From: Actinoallomurus spadix
GTDB taxonomy: Bacteria; Actinomycetota; Actinomycetes; Streptosporangiales; Streptosporangiaceae
DNA: 64,000 bases
Direction of reading: 5' to 3'
NCBI RefSeq assembly: GCF_024055725.1
Contig: NZ_JAMXMX010000007.1
Coordinates: 1-64,000 of the forward strand
Position 1 is the first letter of the stretch, and the number at the start of each line of letters is the position of its first letter. Positions 32,708 to 41,671 of the stretch are shown one piece after another. Below the pieces are notes generated by a model. That model was not told the DNA's origin and ran no database searches. It saw only the letters and a list, made by a program, of their open reading frames with translations. The translations under genes were made by a program, and so were the position numbers.

Positions 32708-33399
32708 GGTCCGAGACCGGGCGCGTGCTCGTGGTCGACGACGACCCGACCGTCGCCGATGTCGTGTCCCGCTACCTTCTCCGCGACGGGCACGAGGTCG
32801 TCTGCGTCGCCGACGGGCACGCCGCGCTGCGCGCCGCCGAGGAGCGTCCTCCGGACCTAGTCGTCCTGGACCTCATGCTGCCCGGCATCGACGGTCTGGA
32901 GGTGTGCCGGCGGCTCCGCGAACGCTGGCCGGTGCCGATCGTCATGCTCACGGCGCTGGGCGAGGAGACCGACCGGCTCATCGGGCTGGAGACGGGCGCG
33001 GACGACTACGTCACGAAGCCGTTCAGCCCGCGTGAGCTGGCGCTGCGCGTCAAGTCCGTGCTGCGCCGGGCGCGTGGCGCGCTCGCACCGACCGGCGAGA
33101 CGATCACCGACGGCGACCTGACGGTGGACGCGGCCGCGCACGAGGTGCGGCTCGACGGCGCCGAGATCTCGCTGACGGCGCGGGAGTTCGACCTGCTGGC
33201 GTTCCTGATGCGCCATCCCCGGCAGGCGTTCACCCGCGCGGACCTGCTGCAGCGGGTCTGGGGCTGGGAGTTCGGCGACTCGTCGACGGTGACCGTCCAC
33301 GTCCGCCGGTTGCGGGAGAAGATCGAACAAGACCCCACGGCGCCCCGGCGGATCCTCACCGTCTGGGGTGTCGGCTACCGATTCGAGCCACTCACATGA
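32704..33399 (+). CDS. OmpR-type response regulator
   Basis: A 231-aa regulator. Receiver: VLVVDDDPTVADVV, phospho-Asp in VVLDLMLPG, Lys in YVTKPFSP. C-terminal winged helix (about 130-230): LTAREFDLLAFLMRHP, VTVHVRRLREKIE, WGVGYRFEP. GTG 32704 overlaps the upstream stop; GTG 32701 is an alternative. It is partner of the kinase that follows, with ATGA overlap. Confidence 0.95.
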   Translation: MRSETGRVLVVDDDPTVADVVSRYLLRDGHEVVCVADGHAALRAAEERPPDLVVLDLMLPGIDGLEVCRRLRERWPVPIVMLTALGEETDRLIGLETGADDYVTKPFSPRELALRVKSVLRRARGALAPTGETITDGDLTVDAAAHEVRLDGAEISLTAREFDLLAFLMRHPRQAFTRADLLQRVWGWEFGDSSTVTVHVRRLREKIEQDPTAPRRILTVWGVGYRFEPLT

Positions 33400-34523
33400 T
33401 TCCTTTCACCGCGTTCGCCGAGGTGGTGGCGTACGCCGCCGGTGCCGCGCTGCTCGTGGGCGCGGCCGGCGTCGCGGCGCTGTACGCGCTGCGCGGGCGG
33501 TCCATCACCGTACTGCTCGCCGTGGTCTCGGCCGCGACCGTCCTCGCCACCGTGGCGGGCATCGCGGCGATCACGCTGAAGATGCTGATCAGCGACCACG
33601 ACCGGTCCGTCGCGCTGACCGTGACCGCGATCGGCGGGCTCGTCGGCCTCGGAGTGTCGCTGCTGCTCGGCCACCGGCTCATCGGCGGCACCCGGTCGCT
33701 GCTGACGTCGGTCCGGGCGGCGGGGGAGACCGGCCGGTTCGGCCCGCCGGAGCGCCGGCTGCCCGCCGAGCTCACCGAGCTCGGCGCGGAGCTGTCCGCC
33801 GCGTACGAGCGGCTCGACGCGGCCCGCGCACGTGAACGCGCCCTGGAGACCAGCCGCCGTGAGCTCGTCGCCTGGGTCAGCCACGACCTGCGCACGCCGC
33901 TGGCCGGGCTGCGGGCGATGGCGGAGGCGCTGGAGGACGAGGTCGTGGCCGACGAGGTCACCGTGCGGCAGTACCACGCGCAGATCCGGGCGGAGACCGA
34001 CCGGCTGACCGCGATGGTGGACGATCTGTTCGAGCTGTCCCGGATCCACGCCGGAGCGCTGCGGCTGTCCCGGCAGCGGGTCGGGCTCAGTGACCTGGTG
34101 TCGGAGACGGTCGCCGGGACGGAGCCGCTGGCCCGGGCGAAGGGCGTACGGCTGCGCGGGGAGGCAGACGGCGTTCTGCCCGTCGAGGTGGACGCCGCCG
34201 AACTCGGCCGTGCCCTGCGCAACCTCGTCGTCAACGCGATCCGGCACACCCCGGAGGACGGTGGCGTGGAGATCGTGGCGGGGGCCGAGGAGGGCATGGC
34301 GTACGTCGCGGTGTCGGACGCCTGCGGCGGGATCCCGGACGAGGATCTGCCGCGCCTGTTCGACGTGGCGTTCCGTGGTGAGGCCGCGCGCACGCCCGGC
34401 GGCGGGGCCGGTCTCGGCCTGGCCATCGCCCGCGGGATCGTCGAGGCGCACGCGGGTGAGATCGGCGTCTCGAACGCGGGCGCCGGCTGCCGCTTCGTGG
34501 TCCGGCTCCCGCTCGGCGTCTGA
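33396..34523 (+). CDS. Sensor histidine kinase
   Basis: A 375-aa kinase with an N-terminal pair of membrane spans (about 8-95), short linker, HisKA box ELVAWVSHDLRTPLAGL and HATPase_c domain (NLVVNAIRHTPEDG, VSDACGGIP, GAGLGLAIARGIVEAH). The N-box and G-boxes are intact; the G1 box reads DACGG rather than DNGPG. It is co-translated with the response regulator. There is little extracytoplasmic sequence, so it probably senses the membrane. Confidence 0.94.
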   Translation: MIPFTAFAEVVAYAAGAALLVGAAGVAALYALRGRSITVLLAVVSAATVLATVAGIAAITLKMLISDHDRSVALTVTAIGGLVGLGVSLLLGHRLIGGTRSLLTSVRAAGETGRFGPPERRLPAELTELGAELSAAYERLDAARARERALETSRRELVAWVSHDLRTPLAGLRAMAEALEDEVVADEVTVRQYHAQIRAETDRLTAMVDDLFELSRIHAGALRLSRQRVGLSDLVSETVAGTEPLARAKGVRLRGEADGVLPVEVDAAELGRALRNLVVNAIRHTPEDGGVEIVAGAEEGMAYVAVSDACGGIPDEDLPRLFDVAFRGEAARTPGGGAGLGLAIARGIVEAHAGEIGVSNAGAGCRFVVRLPLGV

Positions 34524-34571
34524 CCCGCGTCTGACCTGCGCGGTCCGCGCTCTGCGACGACGGGCGACCTC

Positions 34572-34599
34572 TGTACCTACTGGTATGTACAATCACCGC
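34572..34599 (+). promoter_or_regulatory. 20-bp palindromic operator over a leaderless -10 box
   Basis: The sequence 34572-34591 is a near-perfect palindrome of the form TGTAC-N-TAC-NN-GTA-N-GTACA. It overlaps TACAAT (34588-34593), which is followed by six bases and ATG 34600. The shape is that of a TetR-type operator. No TetR gene is adjacent. Confidence 0.65.
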
Positions 34600-34965
34600 A
34601 TGACCGACCATGACATGACCGCGGAAGACGTCCCGCCGGTGACCCGCTCGACCGTGCTCGATCAGCCCCTGCCGGCGCCGCTGGCCACGAGCCGGGTCGA
34701 GGTCCGGCGCATCACCATCGCCCCCGGCCACGCGGCGGGGCTGCACGTGCACAACGGCCCGGTGTTCGGCAGCGTCGAGACCGGGTCGGTGATCTATCAG
34801 ATCGACGGCGAGGCGGCATCCGTGCTCGGCCCGGGCGACGTGTTCTACGAGCCCGAGGGCGCCCGGATCGCCCGTTTCGACGCCCGCGACGAGGGCGTGA
34901 CGTTCCTCGGGTACTTCCTTCTGACCGCCGGCCAGACGGCCGAGATCGAGTTTCCCGTGAGCTGA
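34600..34965 (+). CDS. Cupin-domain protein
   Basis: A 121-aa single-cupin protein with metal-binding motif 1 as GHAAGLHVHNGPVFGSVETG and motif 2 around PGDVFYEPEG. It is cytoplasmic, with no signal. ATG 34600 is chosen because of the leaderless promoter; ATG 34585 lies inside the operator. It is probably an isomerase-like or binding cupin controlled by an unlinked TetR regulator. Confidence 0.88.
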   Translation: MTDHDMTAEDVPPVTRSTVLDQPLPAPLATSRVEVRRITIAPGHAAGLHVHNGPVFGSVETGSVIYQIDGEAASVLGPGDVFYEPEGARIARFDARDEGVTFLGYFLLTAGQTAEIEFPVS

Positions 34966-34973
34966 GACCGGCC

Positions 34974-35960
34974 TCAGACGCGGGCGGCGAACTCGGCCAT
35001 GCCGTCCTGGAAGGGGACCGTGGCCTGGAAGCCGAGCTCCGTACGGGCCCGGTCCGGGGAGGCGACGACGTGGCGCACGTCGCCGAGCCGGTACTGGCCG
35101 GTGACGACCGGATCGGGCCCGCCGTACACCGCGGCCAGCGCGCCCGCCATCTCCCCGACCGTACGCGGCTCGCCGCTGGCGATGTTGTACGCCCGCAACC
35201 CGCCGGGGCGCGGCGCGGCCGTCTCGAGCGCCAGGAGGTTCGCGCGGGCGACGTCGCGCACGTGGACGAAGTCGCGGCGCTGCCCGCCGTCCTCGAACAC
35301 GCGCGGTGCCTCTCCGCGCTCGAGGGCCGAGCGGAAGATCGCGGCGACACCGGCGTACGGGGTGTCGCGCGGCATCCGCGGCCCGTACACGTTGTGGTAC
35401 CGCAGCGCCAGCACGACCCCGCCCGTCGCCCGGGCCCACGACGCCGCCAGGTGCTCCTGGGCGAGCTTGGAGTCGGCGTAGGCGTTCCGGGGATCGACGG
35501 GCGCGTCCTCGCCGACGGTGCCCGGCGTCAGGACCTCCGCGCACAGCGGGCAGCGCGGTTCGAACCACCCGGCCGCCAGGTCTTCCTCGGCGCGCGGGCC
35601 GGGCCGTACCCGGCCGTGCTCCGGGCAGTCGTAGGCGCCCTCGCCGTACACGACCATCGAGGACGCGAGCACGAGCCGCCGTACACCGGCCCCCGCCATC
35701 CCGGCGAGCAGGACGGCCGTGCCCAGGACGTTCGTCGCGGCGTAGGCGGGCAGGTCGGACACGTCGACGCCCAGCCCCACCTTGGCGGCCTGGTGGCAGA
35801 CCGCGTCCACGCCGATGAGGCACCGCGCGACCGTGGCGGCGTCGCGGACGTCCTCGCCCGACCGCAGGTCGAGCAGGCTGACCTCGTGGCCGTGCTCCCG
35901 GAACAACTCGACGATGTGAGATCCGATGAACCCGGCCGAGCCGGTCACGAGTACGCGCAT
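34974..35960 (-). CDS. NAD-dependent epimerase/dehydratase with Cys insert
   Basis: A 328-aa extended SDR. Nucleotide motif TGSAGFIGSH; catalytic SSMVVYG and NAYADSK (Tyr-x3-Lys); sugar-nucleotide region RYHNVYGPRMP. An insert around 115-145 contains CPEH and CPLC, suggesting a bound zinc ion, unusual for this fold but known in some actinobacterial homologues. Probably a UDP-sugar epimerase. ATG 35960 follows TAGCGT and six bases. Confidence 0.9.
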   Translation of the reverse strand: MRVLVTGSAGFIGSHIVELFREHGHEVSLLDLRSGEDVRDAATVARCLIGVDAVCHQAAKVGLGVDVSDLPAYAATNVLGTAVLLAGMAGAGVRRLVLASSMVVYGEGAYDCPEHGRVRPGPRAEEDLAAGWFEPRCPLCAEVLTPGTVGEDAPVDPRNAYADSKLAQEHLAASWARATGGVVLALRYHNVYGPRMPRDTPYAGVAAIFRSALERGEAPRVFEDGGQRRDFVHVRDVARANLLALETAAPRPGGLRAYNIASGEPRTVGEMAGALAAVYGGPDPVVTGQYRLGDVRHVVASPDRARTELGFQATVPFQDGMAEFAARV

Positions 35961-35972
35961 GCCCGCACGCTA
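35961..35972 (-). promoter_or_regulatory. -10 box of leaderless epimerase promoter
   Basis: Minus-strand TAGCGT (35972-35967), six bases, then ATG 35960. Confidence 0.6.
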
Positions 35973-36124
35973 ACCGCGGCCGGGCGGATCGGGCCGGGAC
36001 GGCGGCGGGCCGTCCGCATTCCGTAAGAACCGCGATGTCCGGCCGTCCGGCCATTGCTCCGGGCGGCGACTGGACGCCCGCGGCCGGAGCCGAAGTGGGC
36101 CTGGACCATCCCGATTCCGGCCCG

Positions 36125-36136
36125 TACGGTCGCGAT
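36125..36136 (+). promoter_or_regulatory. -10 box of leaderless phosphoesterase promoter
   Basis: TACGGT (36125-36130), six bases, then GTG 36137. No ribosome site. Confidence 0.55.
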
Positions 36137-36940
36137 GTGATCGTTTTCGCCCATCTCAGCGACACGCACCTGGACGGCGGTCCGCGCGCCGCCGCGCGAA
36201 CGCGCGCCGTCCTCGCCCATCTCGACCGGCTGCCGTACGACCTGGACGCCGTGCTGGTCACCGGGGACATCACCGACCACGGGCTGCCCGCCGAGTACGA
36301 GGAGGCGCGGGAACTCCTGGCCTCCCGTCACCCGGTGTTCGTCTGCCCGGGCAACCACGACGTACGCGCGCCGTTCCGTACGGTGCTGCTCGGCGAGGCG
36401 GGCGGCGACGGGCCGGTCAACCGGGTGCACCGCACACCGGGCGCCGTGTTCGCGCTGTGCGACTCCTCGATCCCGGGCCGGGGCGACGGCCGGCTCGACG
36501 AGGAGACCCTGGCCTGGCTGGAGGGCGTGCTCGCCGAGACGCCGCCCACCACGCCGGTCCTGGTCGCCTTCCACCACCCGCCCGTCGTGCTGCACAGCCC
36601 GTACGTCGACGGGATCCGGCAGTTCGGTGAGGACCGGCTCGCGGGAATCGTCGCCCGCCACCCGAACATCGCCGCCCTCGTCTGCGGCCACGCCCACACC
36701 GCCGCGGCGACGACGTTCGCGGGCCGGCCGCTGCTCGTCGCGCCGGGAGTCGTCTCGACGATCCGGCTGCCCTGGGAGACGGGCACGGACGGCACGGACG
36801 GCCTCGTCGATCACGAGATCCCGCCGGCGTTCGCCTTCCACGTCCTGGATGACGAGGGACGCCTGACGACGCACTACCGCGTCGTCGTCGACGCCCCCGG
36901 CGAGGAGGCCGGGGACGCCCGCCCGGGCCTCACGAGCTGA
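36137..36940 (+). CDS. Calcineurin-like phosphoesterase (CpdA-type)
   Basis: A 267-aa metallophosphoesterase with all five metal motifs: HLSDTHL, VTGDITDHG, CPGNHDVR, FHHPP, and GHAHTAA. The layout matches class III cyclic-nucleotide phosphodiesterases such as CpdA. GTG 36137 is preferred to the 36035 start because of the leaderless promoter. Its last 11 bases overlap the convergent DUF1232 gene. Confidence 0.93.
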   Translation: MIVFAHLSDTHLDGGPRAAARTRAVLAHLDRLPYDLDAVLVTGDITDHGLPAEYEEARELLASRHPVFVCPGNHDVRAPFRTVLLGEAGGDGPVNRVHRTPGAVFALCDSSIPGRGDGRLDEETLAWLEGVLAETPPTTPVLVAFHHPPVVLHSPYVDGIRQFGEDRLAGIVARHPNIAALVCGHAHTAAATTFAGRPLLVAPGVVSTIRLPWETGTDGTDGLVDHEIPPAFAFHVLDDEGRLTTHYRVVVDAPGEEAGDARPGLTS

Positions 36941-37352
36941 GGGTGCTCCGGCGCTTGCGGGAGACCTCCTGGCCGATCGCGAACAGCAGCCAGGTGAACG
37001 CCGTCGCGTCGTCGATGATGCCGACCGGCAGGAGCACGTCCGGGACCAGGTCGACGGGGGAGAGGATGTAGACGACGACGGCGACCATCGCGACGATCTT
37101 GCCCTTGCTCGTCCGGTACACCCGGTCCTGCACCCGCGCCTGCACGCCGCCCCGGACGACGCGGGCGGGCGTGCTCCGCCCGGCGGCCCGGGGACGGCGG
37201 CGGAGCCGCAGGATCCCGGCGATGAGCAGGACACCACCGACGATCATCCCGGCGACGCCGAGCGTACGGATGTCGAGGGCCCCGATGTCACCGCCGACGG
37301 CGAAGGTCAGAATCGCGCCGGCGAACAGGATGAGGGCGCCGAGCCAGGCCAT
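36930..37352 (-). CDS. DUF1232 (YkvA-like) membrane protein
   Basis: A 140-aa protein. Two helices at 3-50 resemble actinobacterial DUF6458 (LGALILFAGAILTFAVGG). After a basic linker comes the DUF1232 motif YILSPVDLVPD, continuing LLPVGIIDDATAFTWLLF. The function of DUF1232 is not established. ATG 37352 has CCTCGGAGGA upstream. Confidence 0.9.
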   Translation of the reverse strand: MAWLGALILFAGAILTFAVGGDIGALDIRTLGVAGMIVGGVLLIAGILRLRRRPRAAGRSTPARVVRGGVQARVQDRVYRTSKGKIVAMVAVVVYILSPVDLVPDVLLPVGIIDDATAFTWLLFAIGQEVSRKRRSTLSS

Positions 37353-37469
37353 TTCTCCTCCGAGGGATCGGGGACACCAGCGAGTATCTCCCGCTTTCGC
37401 CCGCCTATTCGGGCCGCGGGCACGTGATGCTCGGCGGGTGTCGTACGGGAGTAAGACGTCGTACGGGCC

Positions 37470-38102
37470 TCAGCGGACCCCTCGCGGACGGAACTGGATG
37501 CTGATGCGCGGGCCACAGGGCCGGGCGGTCTTGGGCACGGCGTGCTCCCAGGTCCGCTGGCAACTGCCGCCCATCACGATCAGGTCGCCGTGACCGAGCT
37601 CGAACCGCAGGGTCCGGCCCCCGCCGCCGCGCGGCCGCAGCGTCAGCGCGCGCGGCGCGCCGACCGAGACGATCGCCACCATCGTGTCCTGCGTGCTGCC
37701 CCGCCCGATGGTGTCGCCGTGCCAGGCGACGCTGTCACGGCCGTCGCGGTAGAAGCACAGCCCGGCCGTGCGGAACGGCTCCCCGAGCTCGGCGGCGTAG
37801 TGCGCGTCGAGCACCCGCCTCGCCGTGTCGAGCGCCGGATCGGGCAGCGTCTCGCCCTCGTCATAGAACTTCAGCAGCCGGGGCACGTCGACCACCCGGT
37901 CGTACATGTGCCGTCGCTCGGCATGCCACGGGACGGTGTCCCGGAGCCGTTCGAAGAGCGTGTCGGCTCCGGTGACCCAGCCGCGGCGCAGGTCGATCCA
38001 GGCACCGTGGTCGAGCGGCGTCCGGCGCACCGACGGGCCGAGCGGGCGCAGCTCGATCTCGTCGTCGGAGTCGAGCAGCGACGCCTGGAAAGCGCTGGTC
38101 AT
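37470..38102 (-). CDS. AlkB-like 2-oxoglutarate/Fe(II) dioxygenase
   Basis: A 210-aa enzyme likely to repair alkylated bases. Iron ligands are His and Asp in VAWHGDT and the distal His in TWEHAVPK; the 2-oxoglutarate-binding Arg is in PRISIQFRPR. The substrate lid contains PRLLKFYDEGE. ATG 38102 follows TACACT and six bases, so the start at 38144 is not used. Confidence 0.93.
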   Translation of the reverse strand: MTSAFQASLLDSDDEIELRPLGPSVRRTPLDHGAWIDLRRGWVTGADTLFERLRDTVPWHAERRHMYDRVVDVPRLLKFYDEGETLPDPALDTARRVLDAHYAAELGEPFRTAGLCFYRDGRDSVAWHGDTIGRGSTQDTMVAIVSVGAPRALTLRPRGGGGRTLRFELGHGDLIVMGGSCQRTWEHAVPKTARPCGPRISIQFRPRGVR

Positions 38103-38114
38103 ATCCGCAGTGTA
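38103..38114 (-). promoter_or_regulatory. -10 box of leaderless alkB-like promoter
   Basis: Minus-strand TACACT (38114-38109), six bases, then ATG 38102. Confidence 0.6.
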
Positions 38115-38167
38115 CGCATCGCCTTCAAACGCATGTTCGATCATGTGCCCGGCCGGGATCGCCGGGC

Positions 38168-38680
38168 TCAGAGCTCCAGCCGCCAGTCGTTGCAGCGCAT
38201 CGGACGCCCCGGCGGGTACTCGAAGTCACACGCCCCCAGCAGTGTGAAGCCGAGCCTGCGGCAGATCGCGTTGGACGCGGGGTGGTCGACGGACGGGTAC
38301 GCGTGCAGGAACCGATGCCGCCGCTGCGCGCGGGCCCGCTCGATGACGAGCCGGCCCGCGGCGGTCGCCAGCCCCCGGCCGCCGAACTCCGGCAGGATGC
38401 TCCACCCCGTCTCGTACACGGTCTCGCCGCGCCACTCGCGCTCCCAGTAGCCGATGGTGCCGACCGCCTCCCCCTCGGGCAGTGCGACGACGCGGAACAT
38501 CGCCCCGGAGCCGGGCTCGTCGAGGGCGAGGTAGCGCCGGTGCCGGTCGAGCACCTTCTCCTCGCTCTCCGGCCCGCCGAGGTGCTCCGTCATCTCCGGC
38601 GCGTTGACGCGCCGGAGCAGGTCGAGGTCCCCCTCGCCCCACGGCTCGATCACGACCTGCGATGCGGTGCTGTGCGCCAT
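38168..38680 (-). CDS. GNAT family N-acetyltransferase
   Basis: A 170-aa acetyltransferase of the RimJ-like group. Acetyl-CoA motif A: ILPEFGGRGLATAAGRLVIE; motif B region: SVDHPASNAICRRLGFTLLG. ATG 38680 with GGGAGGGGAAGG upstream is preferred to 38770. It ends 65 bases before the AlkB start on the same strand. Substrate unknown. Confidence 0.92.
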   Translation of the reverse strand: MAHSTASQVVIEPWGEGDLDLLRRVNAPEMTEHLGGPESEEKVLDRHRRYLALDEPGSGAMFRVVALPEGEAVGTIGYWEREWRGETVYETGWSILPEFGGRGLATAAGRLVIERARAQRRHRFLHAYPSVDHPASNAICRRLGFTLLGACDFEYPPGRPMRCNDWRLEL

Positions 38681-38789
38681 GCCTTCCCCTCCCGGTGACC
38701 GCCGCTCACCGTAACGGCGGCCACCGACGAAATCGCGGCCGACGGGTCCGGCGGCCGTCCGGCGTGACACCCGCGCCAGGCAGGGGAGG

Positions 38790-39647
38790 TCAGGCGTCGA
38801 AGTCGGTGCCGCGCGAGACCGGCTCCCACTCCTGGAGCTCCCGCCGGACGGCGTCGGCGTGCGCGACGAGCGCGTCCACGGCGTCGTTGCCCAGCGGCAG
38901 CCGCAGCGGGGTGTTCTCCGCGTCCAGCGCCGTCAGGATGGCGGCGGCGGCCTTGGCCGGGTCACCGGGCTGATTACCGTTGGCCCCTTCCGCCATGGTG
39001 CGGGTCGGGCCCACCGTCTCGGCGTAGGCGTCCATCGCGGCCGACCGGTACAGCGCGCCGCCGAACAGGCTCGTACGGAACGCGCCCGGCTCGACGATCA
39101 GCACCTTGACGCCGTACGGGGCGACCTCCTCGGCCAGGGCCTCGGACATGCCCTCCAGTGCGAACTTCGTCGCCGAGTACGCGCCGAAGCCGGCGAACGA
39201 CAACTGCCCGCCCATCGAGCTCATCTGCACGATCGCGCCGGAACGCCGCTCCCGCATGTGCGGCAGCACCGCGCGGACCAGCGCCGCCGGCCCGAAGAAA
39301 TGCACCTCCATCAGGTCACGGAACTCCCGGTCGGTCGTCTCCTCGACCGCACCGATCTGACTGCGCCCGGCGTTGTTCACCAGGACGTCGATCCGGCCGT
39401 ACCAGAGCATCACCTCGGCGACCACGGCGGCGATGCGCCCCGTGTCGGTGACGTCCAGCCGGACGGCGCTCACCCGGTCCGGATGCGCCGCGACCAGGTC
39501 GTCGAGCGACTCCGGCTTACGGGCCGCGGCCACCACGGTGTCACCGGCGGCCAGTGCCGCCTCCGCGATCGCCCGGCCGAACCCGGAGGACGCCCCCGTG
39601 ATCAGCCACACCCGGCCGCTCGCCGTACGCGTGCTCTCAACGCTCAT
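38790..39647 (-). CDS. Short-chain dehydrogenase/reductase
   Basis: A 285-aa classical SDR: cofactor motif TGASSGFGRA, NNAG, active-site Ser in MSSMGG and YSATKFALEG (Tyr-x3-Lys). ATG 39647 has AGGAG; the 39680 frame adds 11 residues. Divergent from the LysR regulator, which may control it. Confidence 0.94.
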   Translation of the reverse strand: MSVESTRTASGRVWLITGASSGFGRAIAEAALAAGDTVVAAARKPESLDDLVAAHPDRVSAVRLDVTDTGRIAAVVAEVMLWYGRIDVLVNNAGRSQIGAVEETTDREFRDLMEVHFFGPAALVRAVLPHMRERRSGAIVQMSSMGGQLSFAGFGAYSATKFALEGMSEALAEEVAPYGVKVLIVEPGAFRTSLFGGALYRSAAMDAYAETVGPTRTMAEGANGNQPGDPAKAAAAILTALDAENTPLRLPLGNDAVDALVAHADAVRRELQEWEPVSRGTDFDA

Positions 39648-39741
39648 CTCACGAACTCCTGTCGAAAGGGAATGCCTCATTCATGCAGCGGGTGCGGTGC
39701 GGCGTCCAAGACAGAAGATCACTCAAGCGATAAAGACGGCT

Positions 39742-39753
39742 TATGATCGCAGC
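39742..39753 (+). promoter_or_regulatory. -10 box of leaderless lysR promoter
   Basis: TATGAT (39742-39747), six bases, then GTG 39754. It lies in the 106-bp region shared with the divergent SDR gene. Confidence 0.6.
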
Positions 39754-40644
39754 GTGGAGCTGCGGCAGTTGCGGTACCTGATCGCGATCGACGACGAGGG
39801 CAACCTCGGCCGGGCCGCCGAGCGGCTGTACGTCAGCCAGCCCGCGCTCTCGTACGCCCTCAAAAATCTGGAGGCGGAGTTCGGTGTGCGGCTGTTCGAC
39901 CGGCACGCCGGAGGCGTCACGGCGACCGCCGCCGGACGCGACGTCCTCGCCGAGGCCCGGCGTACGCTCCAGCAGGCCGACCGCGTCACCGCCGCCGCCG
40001 AACGCCACCGCCGCAACGCCACGGGCGTGCTGCGGGTCGGATTCGAGGCCAGCGGCGCGGGTGAGCTGACCACGCGCGCCCGCGCCGAGTTCGCCCGCCG
40101 TCACCCGGGCGTACGGGTCGAGCCGAAGCGGTTCGACTGGGGCGAGGAGGCGGCCGCCGTGCGCGACGGCCGGGTCGACGTCGCCTTCGTGTGGCTGCCC
40201 GCCGACCTGACGGGAATGCGCAGCGAACTCGTGCACACCGAGCCGAGGCTCGTCGGCCTGCCCGCGGCCCACCCGCTCGCCGACCGCGCGGACCTGTCGA
40301 TCCTCGACGTCAAGGACGAGCCTCTCATGTGGACCGAACGCGCACCCCGCGCGTGGGTCGACTGGTGGGCGGTCAATCCGCGGCCGGACGGCTCGGCCCC
40401 CCGCTGGGGCCCGACCAACGACAACGTCGAGGAGATGCTGGAACAGGTCGCCGAGGGCGCGGCGATCTGCTTCGCGCCCACGAGCATGACGCGGTACTAC
40501 GCGCGCCCCGACCTGGCCTGGGTGCCGCTCAGCGACGTGGAACCGCTCCGCGTCGCGCTGGCCTGGCCGGACCGAGCGGACGACCCCCTGACTCTCGGCT
40601 TCGTCGACGTCGTCCGCGAACTCACCGCGCCGGATTTGCGTTAG
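39754..40644 (+). CDS. LysR family transcriptional regulator
   Basis: A 296-aa regulator. The N-terminal HTH is ELRQLRYLIAIDDEGNLGRA with SQPALSYALKNLE; the effector-binding domain runs from about 90. GTG 39754 has a leaderless promoter. Its position suggests that it regulates the divergent SDR gene and perhaps the downstream carboxymuconolactone decarboxylase. Confidence 0.94.
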   Translation: MELRQLRYLIAIDDEGNLGRAAERLYVSQPALSYALKNLEAEFGVRLFDRHAGGVTATAAGRDVLAEARRTLQQADRVTAAAERHRRNATGVLRVGFEASGAGELTTRARAEFARRHPGVRVEPKRFDWGEEAAAVRDGRVDVAFVWLPADLTGMRSELVHTEPRLVGLPAAHPLADRADLSILDVKDEPLMWTERAPRAWVDWWAVNPRPDGSAPRWGPTNDNVEEMLEQVAEGAAICFAPTSMTRYYARPDLAWVPLSDVEPLRVALAWPDRADDPLTLGFVDVVRELTAPDLR

Positions 40645-40720
40645 AGCGCGCTCGAACGCCTACCGTCCTGGACATGCCGGGCGGAACCGGCCGCCCGCGA
40701 CGAAGGACCAGGGAGTCCCC

Positions 40721-41116
40721 ATGACCCGCGAAGAGAAGTACGAGCACGGCCTGGACGTCCTGCGGCAGGTCGACGGCGAGGCCGGGCAGAGGGTCGTCGA
40801 CTCCCTGGCCGACATCTCGCCCGAACTCGCCCACCAGATCGTCGCCTGGGGATTCGGCGAGATCTACGCCCGCCCCGGCCTGGCCCCGCGCGACCGGCAA
40901 CTGGTGACGCTCGGCATGCTGACCGCCCTCGGAGGAGCGGAACCCCAGCTCGAGGTGCACATCAACGCCGCGCTCAACGTCGGCCTGACCCCGCAGGAGA
41001 TCGTCGAGGCCCTGCTCCACTCGGCCGGCTACTGCGGCTTCCCGCGCGCCCTGAACGCGACGTTCGTCGCGAAGAAGGTCTTCGCCGAACGCGACCTGCT
41101 CCCCGTCGAGATGTGA
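40721..41116 (+). CDS. Carboxymuconolactone decarboxylase family protein
   Basis: A 131-aa all-helical protein with the CMD core (LAPRDRQLVTLGMLTALGG and EVHINAALNVGLTPQEIVE). In place of the AhpD CxxC it has a lone Cys in GYCGFPRA, so it is of the decarboxylase-like rather than the peroxidase-like type. ATG 40721 follows AGGGAG. It may form an operon with lysR. Confidence 0.92.
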   Translation: MTREEKYEHGLDVLRQVDGEAGQRVVDSLADISPELAHQIVAWGFGEIYARPGLAPRDRQLVTLGMLTALGGAEPQLEVHINAALNVGLTPQEIVEALLHSAGYCGFPRALNATFVAKKVFAERDLLPVEM

Positions 41117-41136
41117 GGCCGTGCCGGCCCGCCGGG

Positions 41137-41334
41137 TCAGCGGCGGTGCAGCCACTGGGCGGGGTGGACCGCTGGTCGCATGCCCACGCGGTGTGAGCCC
41201 GTCACGGCGGCCTTCGCCGCGGAGGCGGGCGTCGGCCGCGCGGGGGCGAACGCGGTCGCGATGGCCACGGCGACGCCCACAACGCCCATCGCTGCGATCA
41301 GCATCGGCAACCTGCGGCGGTTCTTGGTCCTCAC
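41137..41334 (-). CDS. Small secreted protein, possible remnant
   Basis: A 65-aa product made up mostly of a signal peptide (RRRLPMLIAAMGVVGVAVA, cleavage near ASAA) with about 25 residues after it. GTG 41334 follows GGGGAGAGAGCCG, nearly the same leader as the 202-aa secreted gene at 42280 (GGGGAGAGACCG). The signal regions also align. It looks like a truncated paralogue of that gene, though a real short secreted peptide is possible. Confidence 0.5.
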   Translation of the reverse strand: MRTKNRRRLPMLIAAMGVVGVAVAIATAFAPARPTPASAAKAAVTGSHRVGMRPAVHPAQWLHRR

Positions 41335-41671
41335 CGGCTCTCTCCCCGAATACGAAGCGCACCGAGCGCTCTTGATCGTTCGCTTGACAGTGATGATGCT
41401 CGAAGAGTCACCGAAGTTCTCAGGAACGCCGATTTTTACGGTTTCATAACCGGGTGCGGCAGCGTCCCGGCACGGCTATGGCCCTACCTCGGCGACAGGA
41501 AACGGGCGAATGCGGCAGAACGCCTCTCGGGGTGGCCTGCTGTCTTCGAGGGGTCTCTACAGAGGAAAGAAGATTCTCGTGTAGGTAGACGGGCCTGGAA
41601 GCGACGCCCCGCCCCCTGTGGGCGGGCCATGCCCGAGCGTGACAGGGCCGTCCGGGCGGTGGGCGGCGGCC
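41335..41671. other. Intergenic region with leader of the small secreted gene
   Basis: These 337 bases carry the upstream region of the 65-aa gene, more AT-rich than usual near 41395-41460, with CTTCGAGCA on the minus strand. The same string occurs upstream of the 202-aa gene. No other gene is convincing here. Confidence 0.5.
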
